64,000 nt of DNA from Bradyrhizobium sp. Ai1a-2 (GTDB taxonomy: Bacteria; Pseudomonadota; Alphaproteobacteria; Rhizobiales; Xanthobacteraceae), in contig NZ_AUEZ01000039.1 in assembly GCF_000426245.1 (NCBI RefSeq), positions 19,080 through 83,079 of the forward strand, written 5' to 3'. The translations under genes were made by a program, and so were the position numbers. The notes below the pieces were generated by a model. The model made no database searches. It saw only the letters and a program-made list of their open reading frames with translations, and was not told the DNA's origin. This document shows, in pieces, positions 34,456 to 42,286 of the stretch (within the stretch, counting starts at the first letter, position 1; each line of letters starts with the position of its first letter).

Positions 34456-34530
34456 CGTCATTCTCCCCCACAATTGGTGGCGATCGGCAAACTGAACACA
34501 ATCATAAGAGCACACCGGCCGATCGGTGTA

Positions 34531-34544
34531 TTGATCCAGGTCAG
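34531..34544. promoter_or_regulatory. FNR/FixK-type box for universal stress protein 2
   Basis: TTGATCCAGGTCAG keeps nine of the ten conserved half-site positions. It lies 76-89 bases before the ATG of the leftward stress gene. Confidence 0.7.
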
Positions 34545-34561
34545 ACGGCACCGTCGTCATT

Positions 34562-34575
34562 TTGACGCACATCAA
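34562..34575. promoter_or_regulatory. FNR/FixK-type box for the CBS gene
   Basis: TTGACGCACATCAA is a good FNR/FixK dyad. Its centre is 187 bases before the CBS start, but 129 of those bases are repeat copy D. Without it the distance would be 58, as at the sister genes. Confidence 0.75.
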
Positions 34576-34600
34576 GGCCGGGCTGGCGCACCGGTGCACG

Positions 34601-34729
34601 CTAGAGCTGCGGTTCTGATTGAACCAGAACCGAAGTTCCGGTTTCTTGTCCTGATGTGTTTTCTTCAGGCGAACCGGCGCCCACCCTCGGATCAGGTCCG
34701 AGGGCATGCTTCGTTCGAAAACGCTCTAG
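34601..34729. repeat. CTAG-bounded repeat, copy D, in a promoter leader
   Basis: It begins CTAGAGCTGCGGTTCTGATT and carries the AACCAGAACCG arm. It ends TTCGTTCGAAAACGCTCTAG. A nested palindrome (CCCTCGGATCAGGTCCGAGG) interrupts the GGTGTCCAC segment seen in other copies. It lies between the FixK-type box and the CBS gene. Confidence 0.85.
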
Positions 34730-34755
34730 CGACCAAAGCTTGTTGGAGAGAAACA

Positions 34756-35211
34756 ATGCTGGCAACGGATGTCATGCGAACCTGGTTCGCCACCATAAAG
34801 CCGAACGCGCCGCTGCTCGATGCCGTCCACCTGCTCCTGGAGACCAACCAGCGTGGCTTGCCGGTGATCGACGACGACGGAGCCTTGGTCGGCATCATCT
34901 CCGAGGGCGATTTCCTCCACCGTCAGGAACTGGGCGTGACCGGCCCAGCAGGGTTCTTGCTGGAGTGGCTGGTCGGAAGGGCGGAAGGTCATCACATGCG
35001 CGAGCGGACGCAGGGGCTGCAGGTCGATGCCGTCATGACGCGGGATCCTTTGCGGGTGGATGAGACGGCGACCGTCGACGACATCGTCACGCGGATGGAC
35101 ACGCACCAGATCTCGCAGGTGCTGGTGGTCCGCGACGGCAAGCCCATCGGAATCGTCGGCCGTACGCAGTTGCTCAGCGCGCTCGAACGTTGTTTGAGCC
35201 GGCAACAGTGA
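34756..35211 (+). CDS. CBS-domain pair protein
   Basis: A 151-residue protein made of two CBS domains. The first spans TDVMRTWFATIKPNAPLLDA to DDDGALVGIISEGDFL, and the second is VDAVMTRDPLRVDETATVDD to VRDGKPIGIVGRTQLL. Such stand-alone pairs bind adenine nucleotides and usually regulate partner proteins. It starts at ATG 34756, with GGAGAG upstream. The FixK-type box at 34562 and repeat copy D lie in its leader. Its position among FixK-box genes suggests an energy-status role under low oxygen. Confidence 0.88.
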   Translation: MLATDVMRTWFATIKPNAPLLDAVHLLLETNQRGLPVIDDDGALVGIISEGDFLHRQELGVTGPAGFLLEWLVGRAEGHHMRERTQGLQVDAVMTRDPLRVDETATVDDIVTRMDTHQISQVLVVRDGKPIGIVGRTQLLSALERCLSRQQ

Positions 35212-35236
35212 CGAAAGCGGTTGGCGCCGGCGGAGA

Positions 35237-35250
35237 TTGATCCGCATCAA
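35237..35250. promoter_or_regulatory. Perfect FNR/FixK-type box upstream of beta-glucosidase
   Basis: TTGATCCGCATCAA is an exact TTGAT-N4-ATCAA dyad. Its centre is about 61 bases before ATG 35305. With the box at -41, transcription would start about 20 bases before the start codon. Confidence 0.85.
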
Positions 35251-35304
35251 GCAGCGCCCAGGAAATGCATCCAGTGTGAATTCGTACACGAGTTTACGCA
35301 GGGG

Positions 35305-36720
35305 ATGCATGAAGCCATGGCTGAGGATGGTTCCGGGGATCGCGGGCGGGCGCCCGCTTCAAGACCCGCTTTTGTATGGGGTGTCTCGACATCGAGCTTT
35401 CAGATCGAGGGTGGGGCGCAGGCGGATGGCCGGGGCGACAGCATCTGGGATGCCTTTTGCCGGCAGCAAAATCGCGTCAGCAATGGCGACACCGGCGATG
35501 TCGCATGCGATCACTATCACCGCTACGCCGAAGATGTCGCACTGCTGCGCGACATCGGCGTTGACGCGTACCGCTTCTCGCTGTCGTGGCCTCGAATTCT
35601 GCCGCGCGGCCGCGGCGCCGTGAACGAGGCGGGCCTGGCCTTCTACGACAGGCTGATCGATAGGCTGCTTGCCGACGGCATCGATCCCTGGATTTGTCTC
35701 TACCACTGGGACCTTCCGCAGGCGCTCGACGATCTCGGCGGCTGGACCAACCGGGACATCGCAGGCTGGTTTGCCGACTATGCGGCGCTCGTCGCCCGTC
35801 GCTATGGCGACCGCGTCAGGCGGTTCGCCACGTTCAACGAACCCTGCGTGTTCACGCTGTTCGGCTATGGCTTTGGCTGGCACGCGCCCGGGATCGCCGA
35901 CCGGACCGCGCTCCACAAGGCCATCCACCACGTCAATCTGAGCCACGGCGCCGCGGTCGATGTCTTGCGGGATGCGGTCCCTGAAGTCTCGGTCGGCGCG
36001 ATCCACAACCGGCAGCCATGCTTTCCGTCCGGAACCAGCAAGGAGGACCAGGAAGCGGCGCTGGCCTTTGCCGACTACTGGAATGACGCCTTCCCGTTGC
36101 CGCAGCACTTCGCACGCTATCCCGCCAAGTTGGCCGAGGCGATCGAGCCGTTCCAGAAACCCGGCGACATGGCGCTGATCGCGCGGCCGGTCGATTGGTT
36201 CGGCTTGAACCATTACTCGCCGCACTACATCAAGGCGGACCCCGGCAACGTGATCGGATGTTCGTTCGGCCCCGCGCCCGCCGACGTGCAGCGGACCTCG
36301 ATCGGATGGACCATTGTTCCCGATGCCTTCCGCGACACGCTGCTCGATATTGATGCGCGCTTCCGCCTGCCGATCTATGTGCTCGAGAACGGCACGGCGG
36401 CCGACGACAAGGTCGATAACGAAGGGCACGTCCAGGACATCGGCCGGATCGCCTATCTGCAGGCCTATACCTCGGCCATGCAGGAGGCGATTTCGGCCGG
36501 AGCGGACGTCCGCGGCTATTTCGTGTGGTCGCTGCTCGACAATTTCGAGTGGACCGCGGGCTATTCGCAGCGTTTTGGCCTGGTCTACGTCGATTATCCC
36601 ACGCAGCAGCGGATTCCCAAAGCCTCCGCGCAGTGGTACTCGGACCTCATCGCCGCTGCCAGGCGGACGCCGGTTGGAACCGGCAGACAGATGACGGACG
36701 TCGTCGCGGCGAAAGGATGA
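35305..36720 (+). CDS. GH1-family beta-glucosidase
   Basis: A 471-residue glycoside hydrolase family 1 enzyme. The acid/base Glu179 lies in ATFNEPC and the nucleophile Glu361 in YVLENGTA. VWGVSTSSFQIEGG is the family N-terminal signature, and YFVWSLLDNFEW the C-terminal one. It has no signal peptide, so it would split cellobiose or other beta-glucosides in the cytoplasm. It starts at ATG 35305; a second ATG at 35317 is possible. A perfect FNR/FixK box precedes it. Its stop overlaps or abuts the glucokinase frame, so the two form an operon that turns beta-glucosides into glucose 6-phosphate. Confidence 0.94.
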   Translation: MHEAMAEDGSGDRGRAPASRPAFVWGVSTSSFQIEGGAQADGRGDSIWDAFCRQQNRVSNGDTGDVACDHYHRYAEDVALLRDIGVDAYRFSLSWPRILPRGRGAVNEAGLAFYDRLIDRLLADGIDPWICLYHWDLPQALDDLGGWTNRDIAGWFADYAALVARRYGDRVRRFATFNEPCVFTLFGYGFGWHAPGIADRTALHKAIHHVNLSHGAAVDVLRDAVPEVSVGAIHNRQPCFPSGTSKEDQEAALAFADYWNDAFPLPQHFARYPAKLAEAIEPFQKPGDMALIARPVDWFGLNHYSPHYIKADPGNVIGCSFGPAPADVQRTSIGWTIVPDAFRDTLLDIDARFRLPIYVLENGTAADDKVDNEGHVQDIGRIAYLQAYTSAMQEAISAGADVRGYFVWSLLDNFEWTAGYSQRFGLVYVDYPTQQRIPKASAQWYSDLIAAARRTPVGTGRQMTDVVAAKG

Positions 36721-36746
36721 CGCGCAGCTCGACAGGAACGGAGTCA

Positions 36747-37715
36747 ATGACCGGGACCAGCCAAGCATTGCTCGCCGACATCGGCGGCACCAATGCGCGT
36801 TTCGCGCTCGTCAGGGGTGGTCAGATCGGCCCCATCGAACACGTCAAGGTCGCCGACTATCCGACCTCGGCGGAGGCGATTGCCGCCTTCCTTGCCCGCC
36901 ACGCGACGGGCGGCGCTACCACCGCGGCGATCTTCGGCATCGCGGGGCCGATCGAGAACAACCGCGTGGTGCTGACCAACAGCCCGTGGATGTTCGATGC
37001 GGCCAGCCTGCGCCAACAATTCGCTTTTGCGGCCGTGCACCTCCTCAATGATTTCGAGGCGCTGGCCTGGTCGCTGCCGGCACTCGGCGCTTCCGACCTG
37101 GTGTCGCTCGGCAGCCGAACTCCGGTCGCCGGTGCTCCCATGCTCGTGGTCGGTCCGGGGACCGGCTTTGGCGCGTCCTGCCTGGTTCCGTCGAGCAAAC
37201 CGCCGGTGGCTATTGTCACCGAAGCCGGCCATGCCACCTTGCCGGCGACGTCGGAACGGGAGGAGCGGGTGATCGATCACCTGCGCGGGCGCTTCGGTCA
37301 CGTCTCGATTGAACGTGCGCTATCCGGGTCCGGCCTCACCTATCTCTATGATGCCCTGAACGCCATCGACGGCGCCGGCGCGCCCGCGCGCGACGCGGCG
37401 TCGATCACGCAGGCTGCGCTTGACGGCAGCTGCGCGACGAGCCGGGCGGCGCTCGACATGTTCTGCGCGATGCTTGGCATGGTCTGCGGCAATCTGGCGC
37501 TGACCTTCGGCGCCCGCGGCGGCGTCTTCATCGCCGGCGGCATCGTGCCCCGTTTCGTCGACCATTTGGCTGCATCGGGTTTTGGCACGTGCTTCGCCAG
37601 CAAGGGCCGGTTCGAAGCCTATCTGCGGGAGATTCCAGTCCATATCATCACCCGGCCTGACGTCACTTTCGTCGGGCTCAGGGCGTTCTTCGAGACGAAC
37701 GTCGCGGCGGCATAG
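36747..37715 (+). CDS. glk: Glucokinase
   Basis: A 322-residue bacterial ROK-independent glucokinase, close to the usual 321. ALLADIGGTNARFALV is the phosphate-binding start, LLNDFEALAWSLP the sugar region, GPGTGFGASCLVP the ATP side, and EAGHATLP the catalytic glucose loop. It starts at ATG 36747, with CGGAG upstream. A frame start at 36717 would overlap the beta-glucosidase stop as ATGA and cannot be excluded. It phosphorylates the glucose released by the upstream enzyme. Control by the same FNR/FixK box is inferred. Confidence 0.94.
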   Translation: MTGTSQALLADIGGTNARFALVRGGQIGPIEHVKVADYPTSAEAIAAFLARHATGGATTAAIFGIAGPIENNRVVLTNSPWMFDAASLRQQFAFAAVHLLNDFEALAWSLPALGASDLVSLGSRTPVAGAPMLVVGPGTGFGASCLVPSSKPPVAIVTEAGHATLPATSEREERVIDHLRGRFGHVSIERALSGSGLTYLYDALNAIDGAGAPARDAASITQAALDGSCATSRAALDMFCAMLGMVCGNLALTFGARGGVFIAGGIVPRFVDHLAASGFGTCFASKGRFEAYLREIPVHIITRPDVTFVGLRAFFETNVAAA

Positions 37716-37724
37716 ATTCGCTTC

Positions 37725-37757
37725 ACCTGTCCCGCAAGCGGGAGAGGGAGCGCAGCT
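37725..37757. repeat. CTCCCCCGC-family repeat, partial copy
   Basis: CACCTGTCCCGCAAGCGGGA with GAGGGAGCGCAGC is the core of the family also found at 12210 and 59627. It lies between glk and the convergent BacA-like gene. Confidence 0.7.
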
Positions 37758-37794
37758 TCATCGCGGCTGCGCCTCAATCTGATCGGCTCACGAT

Positions 37795-38922
37795 CTACGG
37801 AAGCGGCTCGACCGCCGCGATGGCATCACCGGGCTTTGCCGCGATCGGTCGCGTGTCGCCACTGAGTCGGTCGAGCGACAGCAGCAATCCGCCGACGCGT
37901 TCGAGCGACGAAACCCAATCGGCGAGACGGCTGTAATTGTCGACGAGCCAGTTGAAGGAGCTTTGCACCAGCGTGAAGGCGGCGGCCGCTTGTGTCAGTT
38001 CGCCGAGTGTCATGGCGCCGGCTAAGAACTTCGGCGCGCACAGGATGAGCCCGATGATCGGGGCGAGCAGCGTGTTGCCGTGCGACACCAGCGTCGTCCG
38101 CATCAATTGCCAGCACAGATAGCGCCATTGGGTCAGCACATTCTGCAGCGCGCCGCGCAGGCCGCGCTCGACGTCGGCTTCCTTCAGCTCCGGCACCACC
38201 CCTTCGCCGAGGTCGCGCAGCAGGTTGGCGGCGTTGATCAGTTCGGCCTCGGTCTGGTTCTTGATCTGGATGATGCGCGTCAGCGGCGAGCCGACCAGCA
38301 CCATCACGGCGGTGACGCCGCCCGAATAGATGATGACGCTGCCGACGAGATAGCCGGGGATCCAGATCTGGTGGCCGAACAGGTTGAACTCGGCATTGCC
38401 GCCGGTCGTCCAGAGCACCTGGAGGAAGATGATCGCCGTGAGCAGCGACGACACCAGGCCGAGCGCAAAATCGATCGGTGCATCGGTCGCGACCCGGGCG
38501 TCCGAGGCAATGCGGTATTCCGGAATGGTCTGCTCATCTTCGACGGTCAGGCGGGCGTAACGCTCATGATCGATCCAGTAGTCGATCAGGTGCGTCGTCA
38601 TCCATTCGCGCCACTTGCGCTGCACGGTCATGCGGCCCCAGACCGACGTCACCGCGAGCAGGATACTCGCGCCCGCCAGCGGGATCAAAAGCAGTACCTC
38701 CGCGTGCAGCCGCTCCGGGCTGCGCGATTCCAGCGCGTTGAAGAAATCGCGATTCCAGTAGTTGAGCCGAAACTGCACGTAGAGCTGCAGCACGACGACG
38801 CTGACCAAGAGGGCGCAGAGCAGCCAGATCCGCCACGATGCCGGCGAGAGCCAGAAACCCGAGGCGCTCTCCCAGAATCGATGCCACCGCTTCTGCCGGA
38901 TGTCGCGATTGTCGATCATCAT
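37795..38922 (-). CDS. BacA/SbmA-like transporter membrane domain, no ATPase domain
   Basis: A 375-residue inner-membrane protein from ATG 38922 (ATG 38919 also possible). It is the transmembrane domain of the SbmA/BacA-like ABC family. LNYWNRDFFNALESRSPERL is the family signature after the first helix, followed by EWMTTHLIDYWI and five or six further helices, and it ends at a Pro-rich tail (AAVEPLP). The close ATP-binding relatives continue for about 200 residues with Walker motifs, and none are present here. It may be a proton-driven BacA-type peptide transporter or a truncated ABC gene. It converges on glk. Confidence 0.8.
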   Translation of the reverse strand: MMIDNRDIRQKRWHRFWESASGFWLSPASWRIWLLCALLVSVVVLQLYVQFRLNYWNRDFFNALESRSPERLHAEVLLLIPLAGASILLAVTSVWGRMTVQRKWREWMTTHLIDYWIDHERYARLTVEDEQTIPEYRIASDARVATDAPIDFALGLVSSLLTAIIFLQVLWTTGGNAEFNLFGHQIWIPGYLVGSVIIYSGGVTAVMVLVGSPLTRIIQIKNQTEAELINAANLLRDLGEGVVPELKEADVERGLRGALQNVLTQWRYLCWQLMRTTLVSHGNTLLAPIIGLILCAPKFLAGAMTLGELTQAAAAFTLVQSSFNWLVDNYSRLADWVSSLERVGGLLLSLDRLSGDTRPIAAKPGDAIAAVEPLP

Positions 38923-39043
38923 TTTATGATCGAACTCTAGGTCGTATCGCGGGTCTGCGATTGATCTTGCGCAAACTCCGGCCAATGCGGCGATGCCGGC
39001 CGCATCGCAACGGCCGGCATCGCCATTCTCGTGCAATGCGCGT

Positions 39044-39394
39044 TTACTTCGCCGCGGTCACCATGATCTCGACATTGTATTGCGGCGCCGCCAGCTTGGC
39101 CTCGACGGTGGCGCGTGCCGGCGTGTTGCCCGCCGACACCCAGCCGTCCCACACGGCGTTCATCTCGCCGAACGTCTTCATGTCGGTGATGTAGATCGTC
39201 GTCGTCAGCAGCTTCGATTTGTCGGTGCCGGCCTTTGCCAGATGGCCATCGATGATCGAGAGGATCTCCTGGGTCTGTTTCGTCACGCTTTCACCGGCCG
39301 TCTTGTTGGCGACGACCCCGGCCAGATACACCGTGTTGCCATGCACGACGACCTGGCTCATCCGCGGCCCGGTTTCAAAACGCTGAATGGTCAT
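39044..39394 (-). CDS. RidA-family protein
   Basis: A 116-residue RidA-like protein with TVYLAGVVANKTAGESVTKQ and the C-terminal ARATVEAKLAAPQYNVEI. The Arg in PARATVE is the one that binds the carboxylate of imine or enamine substrates in active RidA proteins. Active members hydrolyse reactive enamines from PLP enzymes. It starts at ATG 39394. It is codirectional with and downstream of the flavin dehydrogenase gene (65-base gap). Confidence 0.86.
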   Translation of the reverse strand: MTIQRFETGPRMSQVVVHGNTVYLAGVVANKTAGESVTKQTQEILSIIDGHLAKAGTDKSKLLTTTIYITDMKTFGEMNAVWDGWVSAGNTPARATVEAKLAAPQYNVEIMVTAAK

Positions 39395-39459
39395 ATTGTT
39401 CTCCCGTTGATTGGCGGGTGACTACCTAGCGCAGCGGTCAAGCTCTGGCGAGTCGCGAT

Positions 39460-41118
39460 TTATCCCACCGCCTTCGCCGCGGCGCGGCCCGCGTTTCGTC
39501 CCGAGAACAGGCAGCCGCCCAGGAAAGTCCCCTCCAGCGAGCGATAGCCGTGCATACCGCCGCCGCCGAATCCTGCGGCTTCGCCGACGGCGTAGAGTCC
39601 CCGGATGATCTCGCCGTCACTCCCGAACACGCGCGCATCGAGATCGGTCTCGAAGCCGCCGAGCGTCTTGCGGGTGAGGATGTTGAGCTTCACCGCGATC
39701 AGCGGTCCATGCGCGGGATCGAGGATGCGGTGCGGCGCGGCGGTGCGGATCAGGCGGTCGCCAATATATTTGCGCGCATTGTGCAGGTTCATCACCTGCG
39801 CGTCCTTGACGTAGGCGTTGGCGAGCTCGCGGTCGCGCGCTTCGATCTGGGTTCGGATCTGATCGAGCTTCAGCAAATTGTCGCCGGCAAGCTGGTTCAT
39901 CGCCGCGATGAGATCCTCGAGCCCGTCGCGCACGATGAAATCGACGCCGTTTGTCTTGAACGCTTCCACCGGCGCCGGCGCGCCCTTGTTGGTGGCGCGC
40001 CTGATCGTCATGCGCCAGCTCTTGCCGGTGAGATCCGGGTTCTGCTCGGAGCCCGAGAGCGCGAACTCCTTCTTGATGATGCTCTGGGTCAGGATGAACC
40101 AGGAATAATCATAGCCGGTGCTCATGATGTATTGCAGTTGTCCGAGCGTGTCGGAGCCGGGAAACAGCGGCGCCGGCAGCCGCCGTCCGGTCGCGTCGAA
40201 CCACATCGATGACGGTCCCGGCAGGATGCGGATGCCGTGCTTCGGCCAGATCGGATTCCAGTTCTGGATGCCCTCGACGTAGTGCCACATCCGGTCGCGG
40301 TTGATCAGCCGCGCGCCGATCGCTTCGGTGATGCCGATCATGCGGCCGTCGACGTGTTCGGGCACGCCGGAGATCATGTGCTTCGGCGGCTCGCTAAGCC
40401 GCTTCGGCCAGTTCTGCCGCACCAGGTCATGATTGCCGCCGATGCCGCCGGAGGCCACGATCACGGCTTGCGCGCGAAGTGAGAACTCGCCGACCACATT
40501 GCGCGAGGTGCTCTTGCCGCGCTCCATATTGGTCGGCTCGAGGATCGCGCCTGTGACGCCGTCGACGGCGCCGTTCGTCACCGACAGCGCATCGACGCGA
40601 TGGCGGAACTTGAAGATCAGCCTGCCGCTCTTCTCGGCCTCGCGTGCGCGGCGCGCGAACGGCTCGACGATGCCGGGCCCGGTGCCCCAGGTGACGTGGA
40701 AGCGCGGCACCGAATTGCCGTGGCCCATCGCGTCATAGCCGCCGCGCTCGGCCCAGCCGACGATTGGAAACAGCCGATGGCCCATCGCGCGCAGCCAGCC
40801 GCGCTTTTCGCCTGCGGCGAAAGCGACGTAAGCTTCCGCCCAGCGCCGCGGCCAATGGTCTTCGTCGCGATCGAAGCCCGCCGTTCCCATCCAGTCCTGC
40901 AGCGCGAGCTCGTAACTGTCCTTGATGCCGAGCCGGCGCTGCTCCGCCGAATCGACCAGGAACAATCCGCCGAATGACCAGAACGCCTGGCCACCGAGCG
41001 ATTGTTCGCCTTCCTGCTCGACCACGATGACGCGTTTTCCGGCATCGGTAATCTCTGTGGCGGCAACAAGGCCTGCCAAACCCGCGCCGACCACAATGAC
41101 GTCTACATCCTCAGCCAT
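39460..41118 (-). CDS. FAD-binding dehydrogenase (fumarate reductase/ketosteroid type)
   Basis: A 552-residue flavoprotein. Residues 5-20 (DVDVIVVGAGLAGLVAA) bind the FAD ADP moiety. The C-terminal GLYAVGEAAGFGGGGMHG and GTFLGGCLFSGRNAG close the FAD site. The middle resembles the succinate/fumarate and 3-ketosteroid dehydrogenase group, so it probably oxidises or reduces a ring or carbon-carbon bond. The substrate is unknown. It starts at ATG 41118, with GGGGAG upstream; a TTG 15 bases earlier is unlikely. It is probably cotranscribed with the RidA gene. Confidence 0.85.
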   Translation of the reverse strand: MAEDVDVIVVGAGLAGLVAATEITDAGKRVIVVEQEGEQSLGGQAFWSFGGLFLVDSAEQRRLGIKDSYELALQDWMGTAGFDRDEDHWPRRWAEAYVAFAAGEKRGWLRAMGHRLFPIVGWAERGGYDAMGHGNSVPRFHVTWGTGPGIVEPFARRAREAEKSGRLIFKFRHRVDALSVTNGAVDGVTGAILEPTNMERGKSTSRNVVGEFSLRAQAVIVASGGIGGNHDLVRQNWPKRLSEPPKHMISGVPEHVDGRMIGITEAIGARLINRDRMWHYVEGIQNWNPIWPKHGIRILPGPSSMWFDATGRRLPAPLFPGSDTLGQLQYIMSTGYDYSWFILTQSIIKKEFALSGSEQNPDLTGKSWRMTIRRATNKGAPAPVEAFKTNGVDFIVRDGLEDLIAAMNQLAGDNLLKLDQIRTQIEARDRELANAYVKDAQVMNLHNARKYIGDRLIRTAAPHRILDPAHGPLIAVKLNILTRKTLGGFETDLDARVFGSDGEIIRGLYAVGEAAGFGGGGMHGYRSLEGTFLGGCLFSGRNAGRAAAKAVG

Positions 41119-41395
41119 TTCTTTCTCCCCCAAGTTCCCCGCGAATGAGACCTGTGCGTTCGCGCGCGGTCAATGGCCGATGGGGAGCTTGCTTGTGGCG
41201 GCTCTGCCGCGAGGACACGGTAAGGTTGTTCCGGTATGGGACCTTTCATCAAACTGCAGCGTGCGCGCAACACTCGATTTGAATTTGTTTCGACCGACCC
41301 GTGACGGCTGGACAAAAATCCGGTCCCGCAACACGCTGGCCAAAGTCTTGCATCACTAGACCAACTACAGATTCGATATTCGACTGGGGCAGGCC

Positions 41396-41860
41396 ATGAA
41401 GTTCATTACGGGGTTGCTCGCGGCGGTTCTCCTGCTGGCGGGTATGGGGGCTTCACATGCGGTGGTGCGGATCGCCGACGATCGCGGCGGCAGGATCGGC
41501 ACCTATGTCGACAGGTATCAAAGCCTTCGCAGTTCCGGCGAAACCGTCATCATCGATGGTCTCTGCGCGTCGGCCTGCACCATCGTCCTCGGCGCGGTTC
41601 CACACAGTCGGATCTGCGTCACTTCCCACGCCAATCTCGGTTTCCACGCCGCCTGGGATTTCGGCGCCAACGGCCGCGCCATCACCAATCCCGAAGCGAC
41701 CCAGATGCTGTACTCGATGTACCCGGCGCCGATCCGCCGCTGGATCGCCTCGCGAGGCGGCCTCACCCCGCGGATGATCTTCCTGCGCGGCAAGACCCTG
41801 CAGGCCATGTTCAGGCCCTGCTATCTTGACGCCCAGGCCTCGGCCAGTCGGCCGCGCTAA
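41396..41860 (+). CDS. Secreted ClpP-fold-like protein
   Basis: A 154-residue exported protein with a signal peptide (1-22, ending SHA). It has a fold signature like the COG3904 periplasmic ClpP-like group: GETVIIDGLCASACTIVLG and then NLGFHAAWD. The Ser/His positions match the ClpP-type dyad (Ser in CASAC, His in FHAAW). A protease role is plausible but not shown by sequence alone. It starts at ATG 41396. The downstream gap contains a palindromic repeat. Confidence 0.72.
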   Translation: MKFITGLLAAVLLLAGMGASHAVVRIADDRGGRIGTYVDRYQSLRSSGETVIIDGLCASACTIVLGAVPHSRICVTSHANLGFHAAWDFGANGRAITNPEATQMLYSMYPAPIRRWIASRGGLTPRMIFLRGKTLQAMFRPCYLDAQASASRPR

Positions 41861-41889
41861 CGGTTCACCTTCTCGTTGCTTTGCGGGAA

Positions 41890-41992
41890 GGGCCGTAGCC
41901 CGGGTGGAGCGGAACGCGCAACCCGGGGGCCGCTGTGTCAACATTTGCGAGCGGCCCCGGGTTACGCTGACGCTCCACCCGGGCTACGGCCC
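41890..41992. repeat. GTAGCCCGGGTGGAGCG-family repeat, copy 1
   Basis: The perfect 22-base outer arms start GGCCGTAGCCCGGGTGGAGC and return as GCTCCACCCGGGCTACGGCC. Inner CCCGGG pairs complete the unit. Related copies lie at 45698, 55640 and 62186. Confidence 0.9.
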
Positions 41993-42070
41993 TGCAGCAC
42001 TCCGCATGATCTGACGACGCGGTGCAGCATTGCGCTTGCCGGCCGGCGGAACCGGGCTTATCTCAAGACC

Positions 42071-42265
42071 ATGGTTCAGCCGGTTTCCGCCTCGCAAGGA
42101 ATGACCGCACCTGTCTCGGCACAGGGCAAGGTGGCGTCCGTCATCGCCTGGAGTGCGGCGGGCTTGGGCGCGCTGATGGTGCTGGGCGCGGCCGCGCTCT
42201 GGTTCCATTACGGCACGACGGTGTTCTTCGAGACCATCGCGGCCGGCGTCTCGGCTTGTTTCTGA
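42071..42265 (+). CDS. Small membrane protein upstream of SCO
   Basis: A 64-residue protein with one long hydrophobic helix (IAWSAAGLGALMVLGAAALW), a short aromatic stretch (FHYGTTVFFETI) and a C-terminal CF. It starts at ATG 42071. It lies 21 bases before the SCO gene on the same strand, so they are likely cotranscribed. I do not recognise it. A role with the copper/oxidase chaperone is inference from context only. Confidence 0.6.
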   Translation: MVQPVSASQGMTAPVSAQGKVASVIAWSAAGLGALMVLGAAALWFHYGTTVFFETIAAGVSACF

Positions 42266-42286
42266 GCCGCTAAGAGGAATTTTTTC

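Larger units (their letters stand above)
34456..34755. other. Divergent regulatory region with two boxes and one repeat
   Basis: This 300-base gap holds two FNR/FixK-type boxes (34531 and 34562) and repeat copy D (34601-34729). No coding frame is credible. The boxes face one divergent gene each. Confidence 0.7.

Noticed and set aside
34462..34707. N-terminal extension of universal stress protein 2
   Set aside because: The extension would be translated from repeat copy D and the two FixK-type boxes. The ATG at 34455 has a good ribosome site.
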